Part shown: in pieces, positions 1 to 5,902 of the stretch | How positions within the stretch are numbered: the stretch's first letter is position 1 | Layout of the letters: every line of letters starts with the position of its first letter | Assembly (NCBI GenBank): GCA_009921765.1 | Contig: RFXC01000192.1 | Span: 1 to 8,040, forward strand | From: Betaproteobacteria bacterium | Lineage (GTDB): Bacteria; Pseudomonadota; Gammaproteobacteria; Burkholderiales; Burkholderiaceae | Direction: 5' to 3' | DNA length: 8,040 nt | Program-made: the position numbers and the translations under genes | The notes under the pieces: generated by a model | Told to the model about the DNA's origin: nothing | Databases searched by the model: none | What the model saw: the letters and a program-made list of their open reading frames with translations, nothing else

Positions 1-233
1 TTTTCCTGCCGCCCGAGGGATTACTCGGCCGCATGGACCGCCTGGCAGGCATGCAGGCCGAAATTGTGCAAGGCCGCTACGATATGGTCTGCCCCGCGAC
101 CAGCGCCTTTGAACTGGCCGCTGCCTGGCCTTCCGCGCGGCTGACCGTGATCCCCGATGCGGGCCATTCCGCGCTGGAACCCGGGCTGCGTACGGCGTTG
201 GTGAGCGCGGTTGAGCGTTTCCGTCGCCGCTAG
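1..233 (+). CDS. pip: Proline iminopeptidase, C-terminal part (5' end outside window)
   Basis: This is the last 77 codons of an alpha/beta-hydrolase peptidase that removes N-terminal proline from peptides in the cytoplasm. The reading frame is open from base 3 and ends at TAG 231-233. Two active-site blocks typical of bacterial prolyl aminopeptidases (family S33) are visible. One is GRYDMVCP, whose Asp (81-83) is the expected acid of the catalytic triad. The other is DAGHSALEPG, whose His (165-167) is the expected general base. The nucleophile Ser and the cap domain would lie upstream, outside the window. The C-terminus has the normal position for the family, a few residues after an amphipathic final helix, so the gene looks intact at this end. 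It shares no strand or evident function with the operon to the right. The family call is firm, although substrate preference cannot be read from this tail. Confidence 0.88.
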   Translation, partial: FLPPEGLLGRMDRLAGMQAEIVQGRYDMVCPATSAFELAAAWPSARLTVIPDAGHSALEPGLRTALVSAVERFRRR

Positions 234-284
234 AGCGGTTTGGCGTTTCCTGAAGGGCTGATTTGCGCTATTGAGCCTGCGGCT

Positions 285-361
285 GTCCCCGTAGCTCAGC
301 AGGATAGAGCATCAGATTCCTAATCTGGGGGCCGTGCGTTCGAATCGCGCCGGGGACACCA
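285..361 (+). tRNA. tRNA-Arg (anticodon CCT)
   Basis: A complete 77-base cloverleaf can be folded by hand. The acceptor stem GTCCCCG (285-291) pairs with CGGGGAC (351-357), followed by discriminator A358 and an encoded CCA (359-361). The D-stem is GCTC/GAGC. The anticodon stem TCAGA/TCTGG encloses the loop TTCCTAA, which gives anticodon CCT and decodes AGG. The T-stem GTGCG/CGCGC encloses TTCGAAT. Both the top of the anticodon stem and the second pair of the T-stem are G-U wobbles, which leave the fold usable. The gene lies 51 bases after the peptidase stop, and no convincing promoter could be singled out. Its 3' end is a plausible integration site, because AT-rich sequence and transposase debris follow directly. 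Confidence 0.95.
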
Positions 362-540
362 ATTATATCAATTACTTGGCTAATTTTTATTGCCGCAGAG
401 AAAAAAGGCACTCTTCACGCGGACACCATGCGGACCCGCTGAAACTCGCAGCCAAGGTCTTTGCTACCACCCAAAATACCTATTCTGACCGTGACATCGA
501 GCGCGCGCGCGTTGCTGTTGATTTTGGAGGATATGTTGAG
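362..540. other. Gene-free stretch between tRNA and IS remnant, AT-rich at its start
   Basis: No gene is supported here. Bases 361-410 are strikingly AT-rich (about 35 of 50) against a GC-rich background, and from about 420 the composition moves back toward the background. The minus-strand reading frame from the IS orfB fragment runs through this stretch to a stop at 415-417, but its residues no longer resemble a transposase. A weak interrupted inverted repeat (393-400 with 411-422) is visible without a T-tract. The stretch is either a remnant of integrated foreign DNA or the deleted downstream side of the insertion sequence. Confidence 0.5.
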
Positions 541-594
541 ATTAAGCTCCACCAGTTGGATGATCTTGAGCTTTTCGGCGGCGGAATACCTCAT
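415..594 (-). pseudogene. IS3-family transposase OrfB, 5' fragment
   Basis: The frame begins with ATG 594, overlapping the orfA stop as ATGA. Its first residues, MRYSAAEKLKIIQLVE, match the usual start of OrfB in this IS3 group. After about residue 18 (near base 541) the resemblance ends and the frame runs through unrelated sequence to TGA 415-417, 59 codons in all. The whole DDE integrase domain, normally some 250 further residues, is absent. This marks the breakpoint where the element was cut by deletion or recombination. The fused -1 frame from the A-run to this ATG has no stop codon, so the OrfAB frameshift geometry is preserved although the product could not be active. Confidence 0.7.
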
Positions 595-1008
595 GCGCGG
601 TCGTCCCCATCCGCGATCATGCTTTTTTTGAGCAGACGTAATTCAAGCGTCTGCTCAGCCACGACTTCCTTCAGCGCGCGGGCTTCCTGGCGCAGTGCCT
701 TGACCTCGTCGCTGGTGGCCGCGCGGGCCGTGTCACCGGCCAGGCGGCGCTTACCGTTCGGCGCAGCGCTTGAACCCGTGGCGCGCTCGCGCCTCACCAA
801 GGAACTCCTTCGGCCAAGCGTAATACAGGCTCTCGGCGATGGCTTCGCGGCGGCAGAGGGCGGCGATGCTTTCCTCACCGCGCAGCCCTTCCAGGACGAT
901 GCGGATTTTGTCCTCGGCGGAATGGTGCTTGCGCGTGGCGCGGCGAATATCGCGCACCAGCTTTTCGGCTGGCACTCGGGCGGGTGGGGCGGAGGATTTC
1001 TGGCTCAT
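591..1008 (-). pseudogene. IS3-family transposase OrfA, frameshifted
   Basis: OrfA is the DNA-binding half of an IS3 transposase. The N-terminal part starts at ATG 1008, preceded by a good AAGGAG ribosome site. It reads MSQKSSAPPARVPAEK and then the helix-turn-helix region KIRIVLEGLRGEESIAALCR and SLYYAWPKEFL. That frame stops at 751-753. The C-terminal part continues in another frame, with KRRLAGDTARAA, an EVKALRQEARALKEVVAEQ coiled-coil and LELRLLKKSMIADGD, ending at TGA 591-593. In family members I recall, KEFL is followed within two or three codons by GKRRLAGD. Here about 43 bases intervene, so roughly 37 extra bases appear to have been inserted, which shifts the frame. A W-P in place of the usual W-S is also seen. 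Non-functional as an OrfA; family recognition is strong. Confidence 0.82.
623..629 (-). promoter_or_regulatory. Probable -1 frameshift slippery run of the IS remnant
   Basis: The coding strand reads C AAA AAA AGC in the orfA frame, a run of seven A followed by G. After a -1 slip, reading continues AAG CAT GAT and stays open through the orfB start. This is the place and kind of sequence where IS3 elements make the OrfAB fusion. The site is relic, since both orfA and orfB are broken. Confidence 0.55.
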
Positions 1009-1092
1009 CTTCACTCTCCTTGGGGTTACGATGAGCCAGATACTCCGTTACTCATATCGCCACTTTGGTCCCATAGGTGCTGACGCTGGACA

Positions 1093-1365
1093 TCAGGCCG
1101 CGGCGCCGCTGAAGGCACGCGGGGAAAGCAATACGACGATGACGCGGCCGATCAGGTGGGTACGGAGCCGGAACGCCCAACCTTTGCCGTGCAGCGCACC
1201 GAAAGGCGCCGCGGTAGACAAACCACCGGTGAGGACAGTGTCGAGCTTCATGCCTGGGACAAAGCGACGATGGTCCAACGGAGGAGGGTCGCATGCCTAA
1301 CCCTAAACCGACGTCCCGATGCAGCACGACAACGATAACGTCGCTGTGACAGGAACGAAGGAAAC
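1093..1365. other. Gene-poor spacer between IS remnant and operon end
   Basis: No gene is convincingly supported. A minus-strand frame of 61 codons (1093-1278) resembles no family I know and has no clear ribosome site. On the plus strand a strong GGAGGAGGG (1280-1288) precedes ATG 1293 of an 18-codon frame, described separately. The operon should terminate here, but no GC hairpin with a T-tract is visible. A 6-base inverted repeat (1309-1314 with 1338-1343) has a 23-base loop and no T-run, so it is not a credible terminator. Confidence 0.5.
1293..1349 (+). other. Possible very short ORF behind a strong ribosome site
   Basis: ATG 1293 follows GGAGGAGGG with a four-base gap and opens an 18-codon frame ending at TGA 1347-1349, rich in Thr, Ser and Pro. 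A second frame from ATG 1319 runs in a neighbouring register to TAA 1367-1369 and encodes MQHDNDNVAVTGTKET. One extra base near 1306 would join the two into one 25-residue peptide, so this may be a small gene with a one-base deletion. It may equally be chance in scarred DNA. No family is recognised. Confidence 0.2.
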
Positions 1366-2391
1366 CTAAACGGGGTCGCGAACCAGTGGGCTCGTAGAGC
1401 AGTGGATGCCGCCGCCGCCCAGGCCGACGCGATCGTAATCCACCAGCCGGATGGAAATGCCGGCCCTGTCCATCGCCTCCTGCGTCCGCGCGCTGACACG
1501 GTCGCTCATGATGACGCGGCCGGGCGCGACGGCCAGGCAGTTCACCGTCCAGGACGGGTCCTCATGGTTCACGGGAATCATTCGGATGCCCAGGCGCTTC
1601 AATTCCTCCATAAAGACGAAGGGCAGCATCGAGGGATTCACGATGGCGACGTCGTGGTGGATCATCACGAAGCCGCCATCGATGTGCAGCCGGTAGCCGG
1701 GGATCTGGACGCGGATCAGCCGCGTGCCCTGCACCGCCAGCACATCCTCCAACTGCCGCGCGCCTTCCTCATTGACGCGGGAAGACACGCCGACGACGGC
1801 AACGTCGGGCCGGATATAGGCGAAGCTGCCGCCTTCCATCAGGCCGGTGCCGTGGATGGTCCGCAGGATCGGCATGCCGATGGCGGCGAGCGTTTCCGTC
1901 ACCGGGGCTTCCTCGCCACGCCGGATGCGCGGCCCCATGCGGGTGACGATGGCGCCGCCCTTGATGCCGATGCAGGAATCGCGCGTGTAGATGGATTTGT
2001 GCCGGCCCGTGGCGGCGCGCCTTAGATAGATGACCTCCACGCCTTCATCCCGCAGCACGGCGGCCAGCGCGTCGTGCTGCGCCTGCTGTTCCTCTAGCGT
2101 CGGGCGGACATTGCCGCGCCAATAGGCGCCGGTCACGGGGTCGCCGAAGGCGTTGAGCTCGGGGATGTGTGGCAGCGTGTCGACAACACGCATTTCCTCC
2201 CCGGGGCGGTGCATCAGCACCACGCGAAGGCGGCCGATATCGGAATTGCAGCCCCATTCGCGGCCCCAAACGAAGGCCTGTTCGTCGGCGGTCTCGAAGG
2301 CGGGCGCTGGCTCGCTGGCGAAGCGCTCGATCAGCATGTTGTAGCGGTGGTCGAATTCGCTCATCGCGAAGGTCGGGGGGGTCTTGTTCAT
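1366..2391 (-). CDS. Guanidino-group-modifying enzyme (dimethylargininase / amidinotransferase / arginine deiminase fold)
   Basis: A cytoplasmic enzyme of the superfamily that attacks the guanidinium carbon of arginine-like substrates through a covalent Cys intermediate. With M1 at 2391 it has 341 residues. Visible landmarks are EWGCNSDIGRLRVVLMHRPG (45-64), the substrate Asp in TRDS (D138), the Glu in MEGG (E186), the catalytic His in LHIDGG (H236) and the nucleophile in GGGGIHCSTSPL (C331). All four expected active-site residues are present. The length is above dimethylargininase (about 255-285) and below arginine deiminase (about 410), so the exact reaction (hydrolysis or amidino transfer) is open. 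I chose 2391 because TGAGGGAA lies six bases upstream and overlaps the preceding permease stop; a frame extension to 2436 would run into that permease. It is the last gene of the operon, 10 bases after the PotC-type permease, which suggests it acts on the imported compound. Confidence 0.85.
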   Translation of the reverse strand: MNKTPPTFAMSEFDHRYNMLIERFASEPAPAFETADEQAFVWGREWGCNSDIGRLRVVLMHRPGEEMRVVDTLPHIPELNAFGDPVTGAYWRGNVRPTLEEQQAQHDALAAVLRDEGVEVIYLRRAATGRHKSIYTRDSCIGIKGGAIVTRMGPRIRRGEEAPVTETLAAIGMPILRTIHGTGLMEGGSFAYIRPDVAVVGVSSRVNEEGARQLEDVLAVQGTRLIRVQIPGYRLHIDGGFVMIHHDVAIVNPSMLPFVFMEELKRLGIRMIPVNHEDPSWTVNCLAVAPGRVIMSDRVSARTQEAMDRAGISIRLVDYDRVGLGGGGIHCSTSPLVRDPV

Positions 2392-2401
2392 GGGCGTTCC
2401 C

Positions 2402-3190
2402 TCAGGCGTCGCGGCGCTTCCGCAGCGCCAGGTCAAGCAACAGCAGCAGCAGCGTGAACACCACCAGCAGGACGGCGACGGCGGCCATGGCGGGGTCCAG
2501 GTTCTCGTTGATGCCGTCCCAGATGCGGCGCGGCAGGGTGAACACGTCTCGCGACGCGATGAAGAGCACGATCACCAGCTCATCCCAGCTGTGGATGAAG
2601 GCGAAGATTGCGCCGGAGACGATGCCCGGCGCGATGCGCGGCAGGATCACCCAGCGCAGCGTCTGGGACAGCGAGGCCCCCATGCCGCGTGCCGCCTGTT
2701 CCAGCCGCGGGTCGAAGGCGGCGAGCGCGGTGGAGACGGTGATCACGACATAAGGAATGCCGGTGACGCCATGCGCCAGCGCGACGCCGAGGAAGCGGTC
2801 CAGCAGGTCCAGATTCGCGAAATACCGGTACAGGCCGATGGCATAGACGATGGAGGGGATGATGATCGGCAGCAGCATCAGCGCGCGGATGAGCTCCGTC
2901 GATTTTCGCGACAGGCGCCAGCAGCCGATGGCGCAGAGCGTCCCCGCCAGCACCGCGATGGCCGTCGAGGCAACGGCGATAAGGAAGGATTGCCAGATGG
3001 AATTGAGCCATTCCGACGAGCCCAGCACCGTCACGTAATGGCGCAGGCTCAGCGCCTCCTGCGGCAGGGACAGGAAGCGCTGGTCCGTGAGGGATACGGG
3101 GATGACGATGGTGATGGGCACCAGAAGGTAGATCGCCACCGCCCAGGCGGCAGCCGAAATCCAGGGGCCGGGGCGATGCGCGTGATCCAT
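2402..3190 (-). CDS. ABC transporter permease, PotC type (polyamine/opine-like importer)
   Basis: The second inner-membrane subunit of a type I ABC importer, 262 residues. Six hydrophobic segments can be seen at about 11-33, 64-88, 100-122, 134-156, 190-212 and 234-256. Between the fourth and fifth lies the EAA loop EQAARGMGASLSQTLRW (164-180) followed by LPRIAPGI, the docking helix for the ATPase. HSWDELVIVLF (200-210) is the fifth-segment signature common in PotC-like permeases. The C-terminus ends in a basic RKRRDA tail, consistent with a cytoplasmic end. It starts three bases after the PotB-type stop and has only a weak GGGGG ribosome site, so translational coupling is likely. Length and topology are normal. 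The substrate cannot be read from the permease. Confidence 0.92.
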   Translation of the reverse strand: MDHAHRPGPWISAAAWAVAIYLLVPITIVIPVSLTDQRFLSLPQEALSLRHYVTVLGSSEWLNSIWQSFLIAVASTAIAVLAGTLCAIGCWRLSRKSTELIRALMLLPIIIPSIVYAIGLYRYFANLDLLDRFLGVALAHGVTGIPYVVITVSTALAAFDPRLEQAARGMGASLSQTLRWVILPRIAPGIVSGAIFAFIHSWDELVIVLFIASRDVFTLPRRIWDGINENLDPAMAAVAVLLVVFTLLLLLLDLALRKRRDA

Positions 3191-3193
3191 CGC

Positions 3194-4030
3194 TCAGGCC
3201 CCCGAGCCGAAGACGCGGCGCAGATCCACAACGCGCGAGAAGATCGCGAGCGTCGCCAGGATCGCCACTACCAGCACCGTCGCCATCATGGTGCCGAGGC
3301 CCCAGCGGATGAGGTCGAGGATCTGCAGGCCGATCCATTCGGCCACCATCAGCGTCTTTCCGCCGCCCAGTATCGCCGGCGTGATGTAGAAGCCTAGCGA
3401 GAAGATGAAGACCAGCACGCCGGCCGCGATCAGGCCCGGCATGGACAGCGGCAGGAAGACGCGCCCGAAGATCGTCAGGCGGGACGCGCCAAGGCCGCGC
3501 GCGGCGGCGAGCAGGCGCGGATCAATCTCCCGCATGCTGGCCAGCAGCGGAAGCACGGCATAGGGCACCATGTAATGGACCATGCCGACGATGATGCCGA
3601 ATTCGTTCCAGACGAGTTGCAGTGGTTCGCTGATGACGCCCGCTTCCATCAGCGCGTTGTTCACCAGCCCCTGCCGGCGTAGCAGCGTCACCCAGGCGAA
3701 GGCGCGCACCAGCACGCTGATCCACAGCGGCACCAGCACCGTGAGGATCCACCACCGCCGCGTCGCCTCGCTTGCCAGCGCGATCTTGTAGGCGAGGATG
3801 TAGCCGAGCAGCAGCGCCAGCGACGTGGTGATGACGCAGATGCGGAGCGTCGTGAGGATCACGCGCTGCACGCTTTCGCTGGTGAACAGGCGTTCGTAAT
3901 TGCCGAGACCGGGCGATGGCTCGGTGAAGGAAATCGCGAGGACCTGGGCGATGGGCGCGACATAGAAGGCCGTCATCAGAAGGAAGGCCGGCAGGATCAG
4001 AAGCCACCAGCCGGCATCCTGGCGGCGCAT
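3194..4030 (-). CDS. ABC transporter permease, PotB type
   Basis: The first inner-membrane subunit of the importer, 278 residues. It has an N-terminal segment at about 8-34, then segments near 60-82, 95-117, 143-165, 198-220 and 246-266. The EAA loop LAAARGLGASRLTIFGRVFLP (174-194) carries the conserved Ala-Ala...Gly pattern that contacts the ATPase. GFYITPAILGG (213-223) is a recurrent PotB-family motif after the fifth segment. The start ATG overlaps the ATPase stop by one base (TGATG), with GGAGG 10 bases upstream inside the ATPase gene, so the two are translationally coupled. It pairs with the PotC-type permease downstream to form the heterodimeric channel. Length and motif spacing are normal for the family. 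Confidence 0.92.
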   Translation of the reverse strand: MRRQDAGWWLLILPAFLLMTAFYVAPIAQVLAISFTEPSPGLGNYERLFTSESVQRVILTTLRICVITTSLALLLGYILAYKIALASEATRRWWILTVLVPLWISVLVRAFAWVTLLRRQGLVNNALMEAGVISEPLQLVWNEFGIIVGMVHYMVPYAVLPLLASMREIDPRLLAAARGLGASRLTIFGRVFLPLSMPGLIAAGVLVFIFSLGFYITPAILGGGKTLMVAEWIGLQILDLIRWGLGTMMATVLVVAILATLAIFSRVVDLRRVFGSGA

Positions 4031-5127
4031 CAGGCCGCGTCCTCCATCACCGGGACGCTGGCCGCGGCACTCCAGCCGAGCCGCACCGCCAGGCCCTCCC
4101 GCGGTGCGATGGGCGTGCGCCAGGTCGGCAGCGCCACGCGAAGCAGGCCGAAATCCGACGTCTCGACATTGAGCCCGAAGCCGGCGCCGAGGTAGGACCA
4201 GGCTGCGATGCGGCCTTCCACGATGTTGTCTGCCTCATCCTGCTCCGACATCAACGTGATCTTCTCCGGCCGCAGGGACAGCAGGACGCGGCTGCCATGG
4301 GCGGGGCGATGGTTTTCCGCCACCGCCTGCACGATGCGCGTCGCCCCCGCGCCGATCACGAAGCCGCCGGGCACGCTTTCGCGCACCTCGCCCTGGAGGA
4401 AGTTGGACTTGCCGAGGAAGTCCGCGACGAAACGCGTGCGCGGCTGTTCATACAGATGCGCCGGCGCGCCTTCCTGGATCAGCTTGCCGTGGTTGAGGAT
4501 GGCGACGCGGTCGGAGAGGGACAGCGCCTCCTCCTGGTCATGCGTCACATTGACGAAGGTGCGGCCGACGCGGCGGTGGAGTGCCTTCAACTCCTCCTGC
4601 AGTTCCGCGCGCAGCTTCTTGTCGAGCGCGGAAAGCGGTTCGTCCAGCAGCAGCAAAGCGGGGTCGAAGACCAGCGCGCGGGCCAGCGCCACGCGTTGCT
4701 GCTGGCCGCCGGAAAGCTGGCGCGGCAGGCGTTCGGCAAAACCCTGCAATTGCACGAGGTCGAGCGCCGCGCGGACCTTCGTCTCTCGGTCGGCGGCGGA
4801 AAGCTTGCGGACGCGGAGCGGGAAAGCGACGTTCTCCGCTACAGTCATGTGCGGGAACAGCGCGTAGCCCTGGAACACCATGCCGAAGTCGCGGCGTTCC
4901 GGCGGCAGTGGCGTGATGTCCTTCCCATCGAGCAGGATCGCGCCGGCGGTCGGTGCGACGAAACCCGCGATGCACATCAGGATCGTGGTCTTGCCGCTGC
5001 CGGAGGGGCCGAGCAACGTCAGGAACTCGCCGCGCTCCACACGCAGCGACACGTCGGCGACGGCGGTGAAGCTGCCATAGCGTTTCGTCAACCCCTGCAG
5101 GGCGAGGGCGTGCCCGGTTCCCGACAT
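4030..5127 (-). CDS. ABC transporter ATP-binding protein, PotA type
   Basis: The ATPase that powers the importer, 365 residues, a usual length for PotA-type proteins. The nucleotide-binding domain shows Walker A GPSGSGKTT (40-48), Q-loop Q86 in VFQGYALFPHMT, the signature LSGGQQQRVALARAL (138-152), Walker B LLLLDEP with D162 and E163, the D-loop SALD, and the H-loop His in NVTHDQEEAL (H196). The C-terminal third (about 235-355) is a TOBE-type regulatory/accessory domain, with the family pattern LSLRPEKI (283-290). The start at 5127 is supported by AGGGA eight bases upstream, placed inside the end of the aldolase gene. The gene begins four bases after the aldolase stop and overlaps the PotB-type gene by one base. 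All ATPase motifs are intact. Placing it with polyamine, spermidine/putrescine or iron/opine importers is a family-level call. Confidence 0.95.
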   Translation of the reverse strand: MSGTGHALALQGLTKRYGSFTAVADVSLRVERGEFLTLLGPSGSGKTTILMCIAGFVAPTAGAILLDGKDITPLPPERRDFGMVFQGYALFPHMTVAENVAFPLRVRKLSAADRETKVRAALDLVQLQGFAERLPRQLSGGQQQRVALARALVFDPALLLLDEPLSALDKKLRAELQEELKALHRRVGRTFVNVTHDQEEALSLSDRVAILNHGKLIQEGAPAHLYEQPRTRFVADFLGKSNFLQGEVRESVPGGFVIGAGATRIVQAVAENHRPAHGSRVLLSLRPEKITLMSEQDEADNIVEGRIAAWSYLGAGFGLNVETSDFGLLRVALPTWRTPIAPREGLAVRLGWSAAASVPVMEDAA

Positions 5128-5131
5128 CGTC

Positions 5132-5902
5132 TCAGTCCCTGTAGTCCGGCTGTTCGCGGTCCAGCTTCCGCCGTAATGCCTGCCAAGGCAACCAGCCTTT
5201 CGTCGGGCCGGTGTCGAACAGCCTTTGCGTATGCGCCACCGTCTCGGGCGAGGCTACCGCCAGCGGCGCTCCGGAGGACTGGGCGGCGAGTTGAATGCGG
5301 CAGGATTGCTCCAGGTACCACATCCAGTAGAAGGCCTCCGCCACCGTGTTACCGACCGTCAGCAGACCGTGGTGGCGGAGAATCATCGCCGGCTTGTCGC
5401 CCAGGTCACGCACCAAGCGCTCGCGCTCCGAGAGGTTTTCCTCGGTTGCCACGCCTTCATAGTCGTGCAGCGCGACGCGGCCGATGAGTTCCATCATCAT
5501 CTGGTTGAGCGGCAGCAGCGTGCCCTGCTGCGCGGCGATCGCCATGCCGGCCAGCGTATGCGTGTGCATGACGCAATTGGCATCTGCCCGGCCGCGATGG
5601 ACGGCGGAGTGGATGACGAAGCCGGCGGGGTTCACGGGCCAGGTGGTCTTCTGCCGCGGCTCGCCATCAGCATCGACGAGCACCAGGCTCGATGCCGTCA
5701 CTTCCTCGAATAGCAGGCCGTAGGGATTGACCAGGAAGCGATGCCCCTCGCCTGGCACGCGCACCGACAGATGCGTGAACACGAGGTCCGTCATGCCGTG
5801 CAGCGCGATCAGGCGATAGGCTGCGGCGAGGTCTTCCCGCAACTCCTGCTCGGTCGCCACATGGTTCGGGTCCGGCCGGCTCGGTGGTGGCGGCAAGGGC
5901 AT
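5132..5902 (-). CDS. Class II aldolase/adducin-family protein
   Basis: A 256-residue cytoplasmic protein of the zinc-dependent class II aldolase/adducin family, whose characterised members split or epimerise sugar phosphates or decarboxylate hydroxy-acids. The metal ligands are recognisable: H113 and H115 in VMHTHTLAG, and H177 in ILRHHGLLTVG. In L-fuculose-phosphate aldolase a catalytic Glu sits four residues before a conserved His. The matching place here (NPAGFVIHSAVH, 91-102) carries Gly94, so classical aldol chemistry through that Glu is not expected. This NPAG form is, as I recall, usual in the adducin-like branch. The protein may thus bind metal and a small acid while doing a different reaction. 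It starts right after the dehydrogenase stop (TGAATG) with GAGG seven bases upstream, which shows tight coupling. The true substrate is unknown. Confidence 0.88.
   Translation of the reverse strand: MPLPPPPSRPDPNHVATEQELREDLAAAYRLIALHGMTDLVFTHLSVRVPGEGHRFLVNPYGLLFEEVTASSLVLVDADGEPRQKTTWPVNPAGFVIHSAVHRGRADANCVMHTHTLAGMAIAAQQGTLLPLNQMMMELIGRVALHDYEGVATEENLSERERLVRDLGDKPAMILRHHGLLTVGNTVAEAFYWMWYLEQSCRIQLAAQSSGAPLAVASPETVAHTQRLFDTGPTKGWLPWQALRRKLDREQPDYRD

Larger units (their letters stand above)
541..1092 (-). mobile_element. IS3-family insertion sequence, truncated remnant (5' half)
   Basis: The remnant, read on the minus strand, has an upstream leader (about 1009-1092), a broken orfA (591-1008) and the first 18 codons of orfB. 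The layout is the classic IS3 one: orfA stop and orfB start overlap as ATGA (594-591), with orfB in the -1 frame relative to orfA. A run of seven A on the coding strand (T623-629 on plus) sits where the family places its programmed -1 frameshift. The left end is estimated at about 1092, where TGTCC reads inward on the minus strand; this is a guess from the IS3 TG...CA rule. The right end, the DDE catalytic core and any target-site duplication are missing, so the element cannot move on its own. Confidence 0.8.

Noticed and set aside
227..238. CCGC-TAGA-GCGG hairpin after the peptidase gene as a terminator
   Set aside because: It has a four-pair stem overlapping the stop codon and only a short T-run, too weak to call.
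501..510. Alternating GC run as a repeat element
   Set aside because: Five GC units are unremarkable in GC-rich DNA and show no repeat array.
334..1083. Plus-strand open frame of 249 codons
   Set aside because: It begins inside the tRNA and runs antisense through the IS remnant, so it is a mirror frame.
1093..1278. Minus-strand 61-codon frame next to the IS left end
   Set aside because: There is no recognised family and no clear ribosome site; it lies in a scarred spacer where chance frames are expected.
1309..1343. Inverted repeat cgacgt/acgtcg as an operon terminator
   Set aside because: It has only six pairs, a 23-base loop and no T-tract in the direction of transcription.
1402..2025. 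Plus-strand open frame of 207 codons
   Set aside because: It is antisense to the guanidino enzyme, with His/Asp/Ala-rich composition and no recognisable motif.
2384..3397. Plus-strand open frame of 337 codons
   Set aside because: It lies antisense to the guanidino enzyme start, the PotC-type permease and part of the PotB-type permease, which have clear family motifs. Its composition (Gln, Arg, Asp, His-rich) is typical of a mirror frame in GC-rich coding DNA.
4297..5487. Plus-strand open frame of 396 codons
   Set aside because: It is antisense to the ATPase and the aldolase, both with all key motifs, and shows no family resemblance itself.
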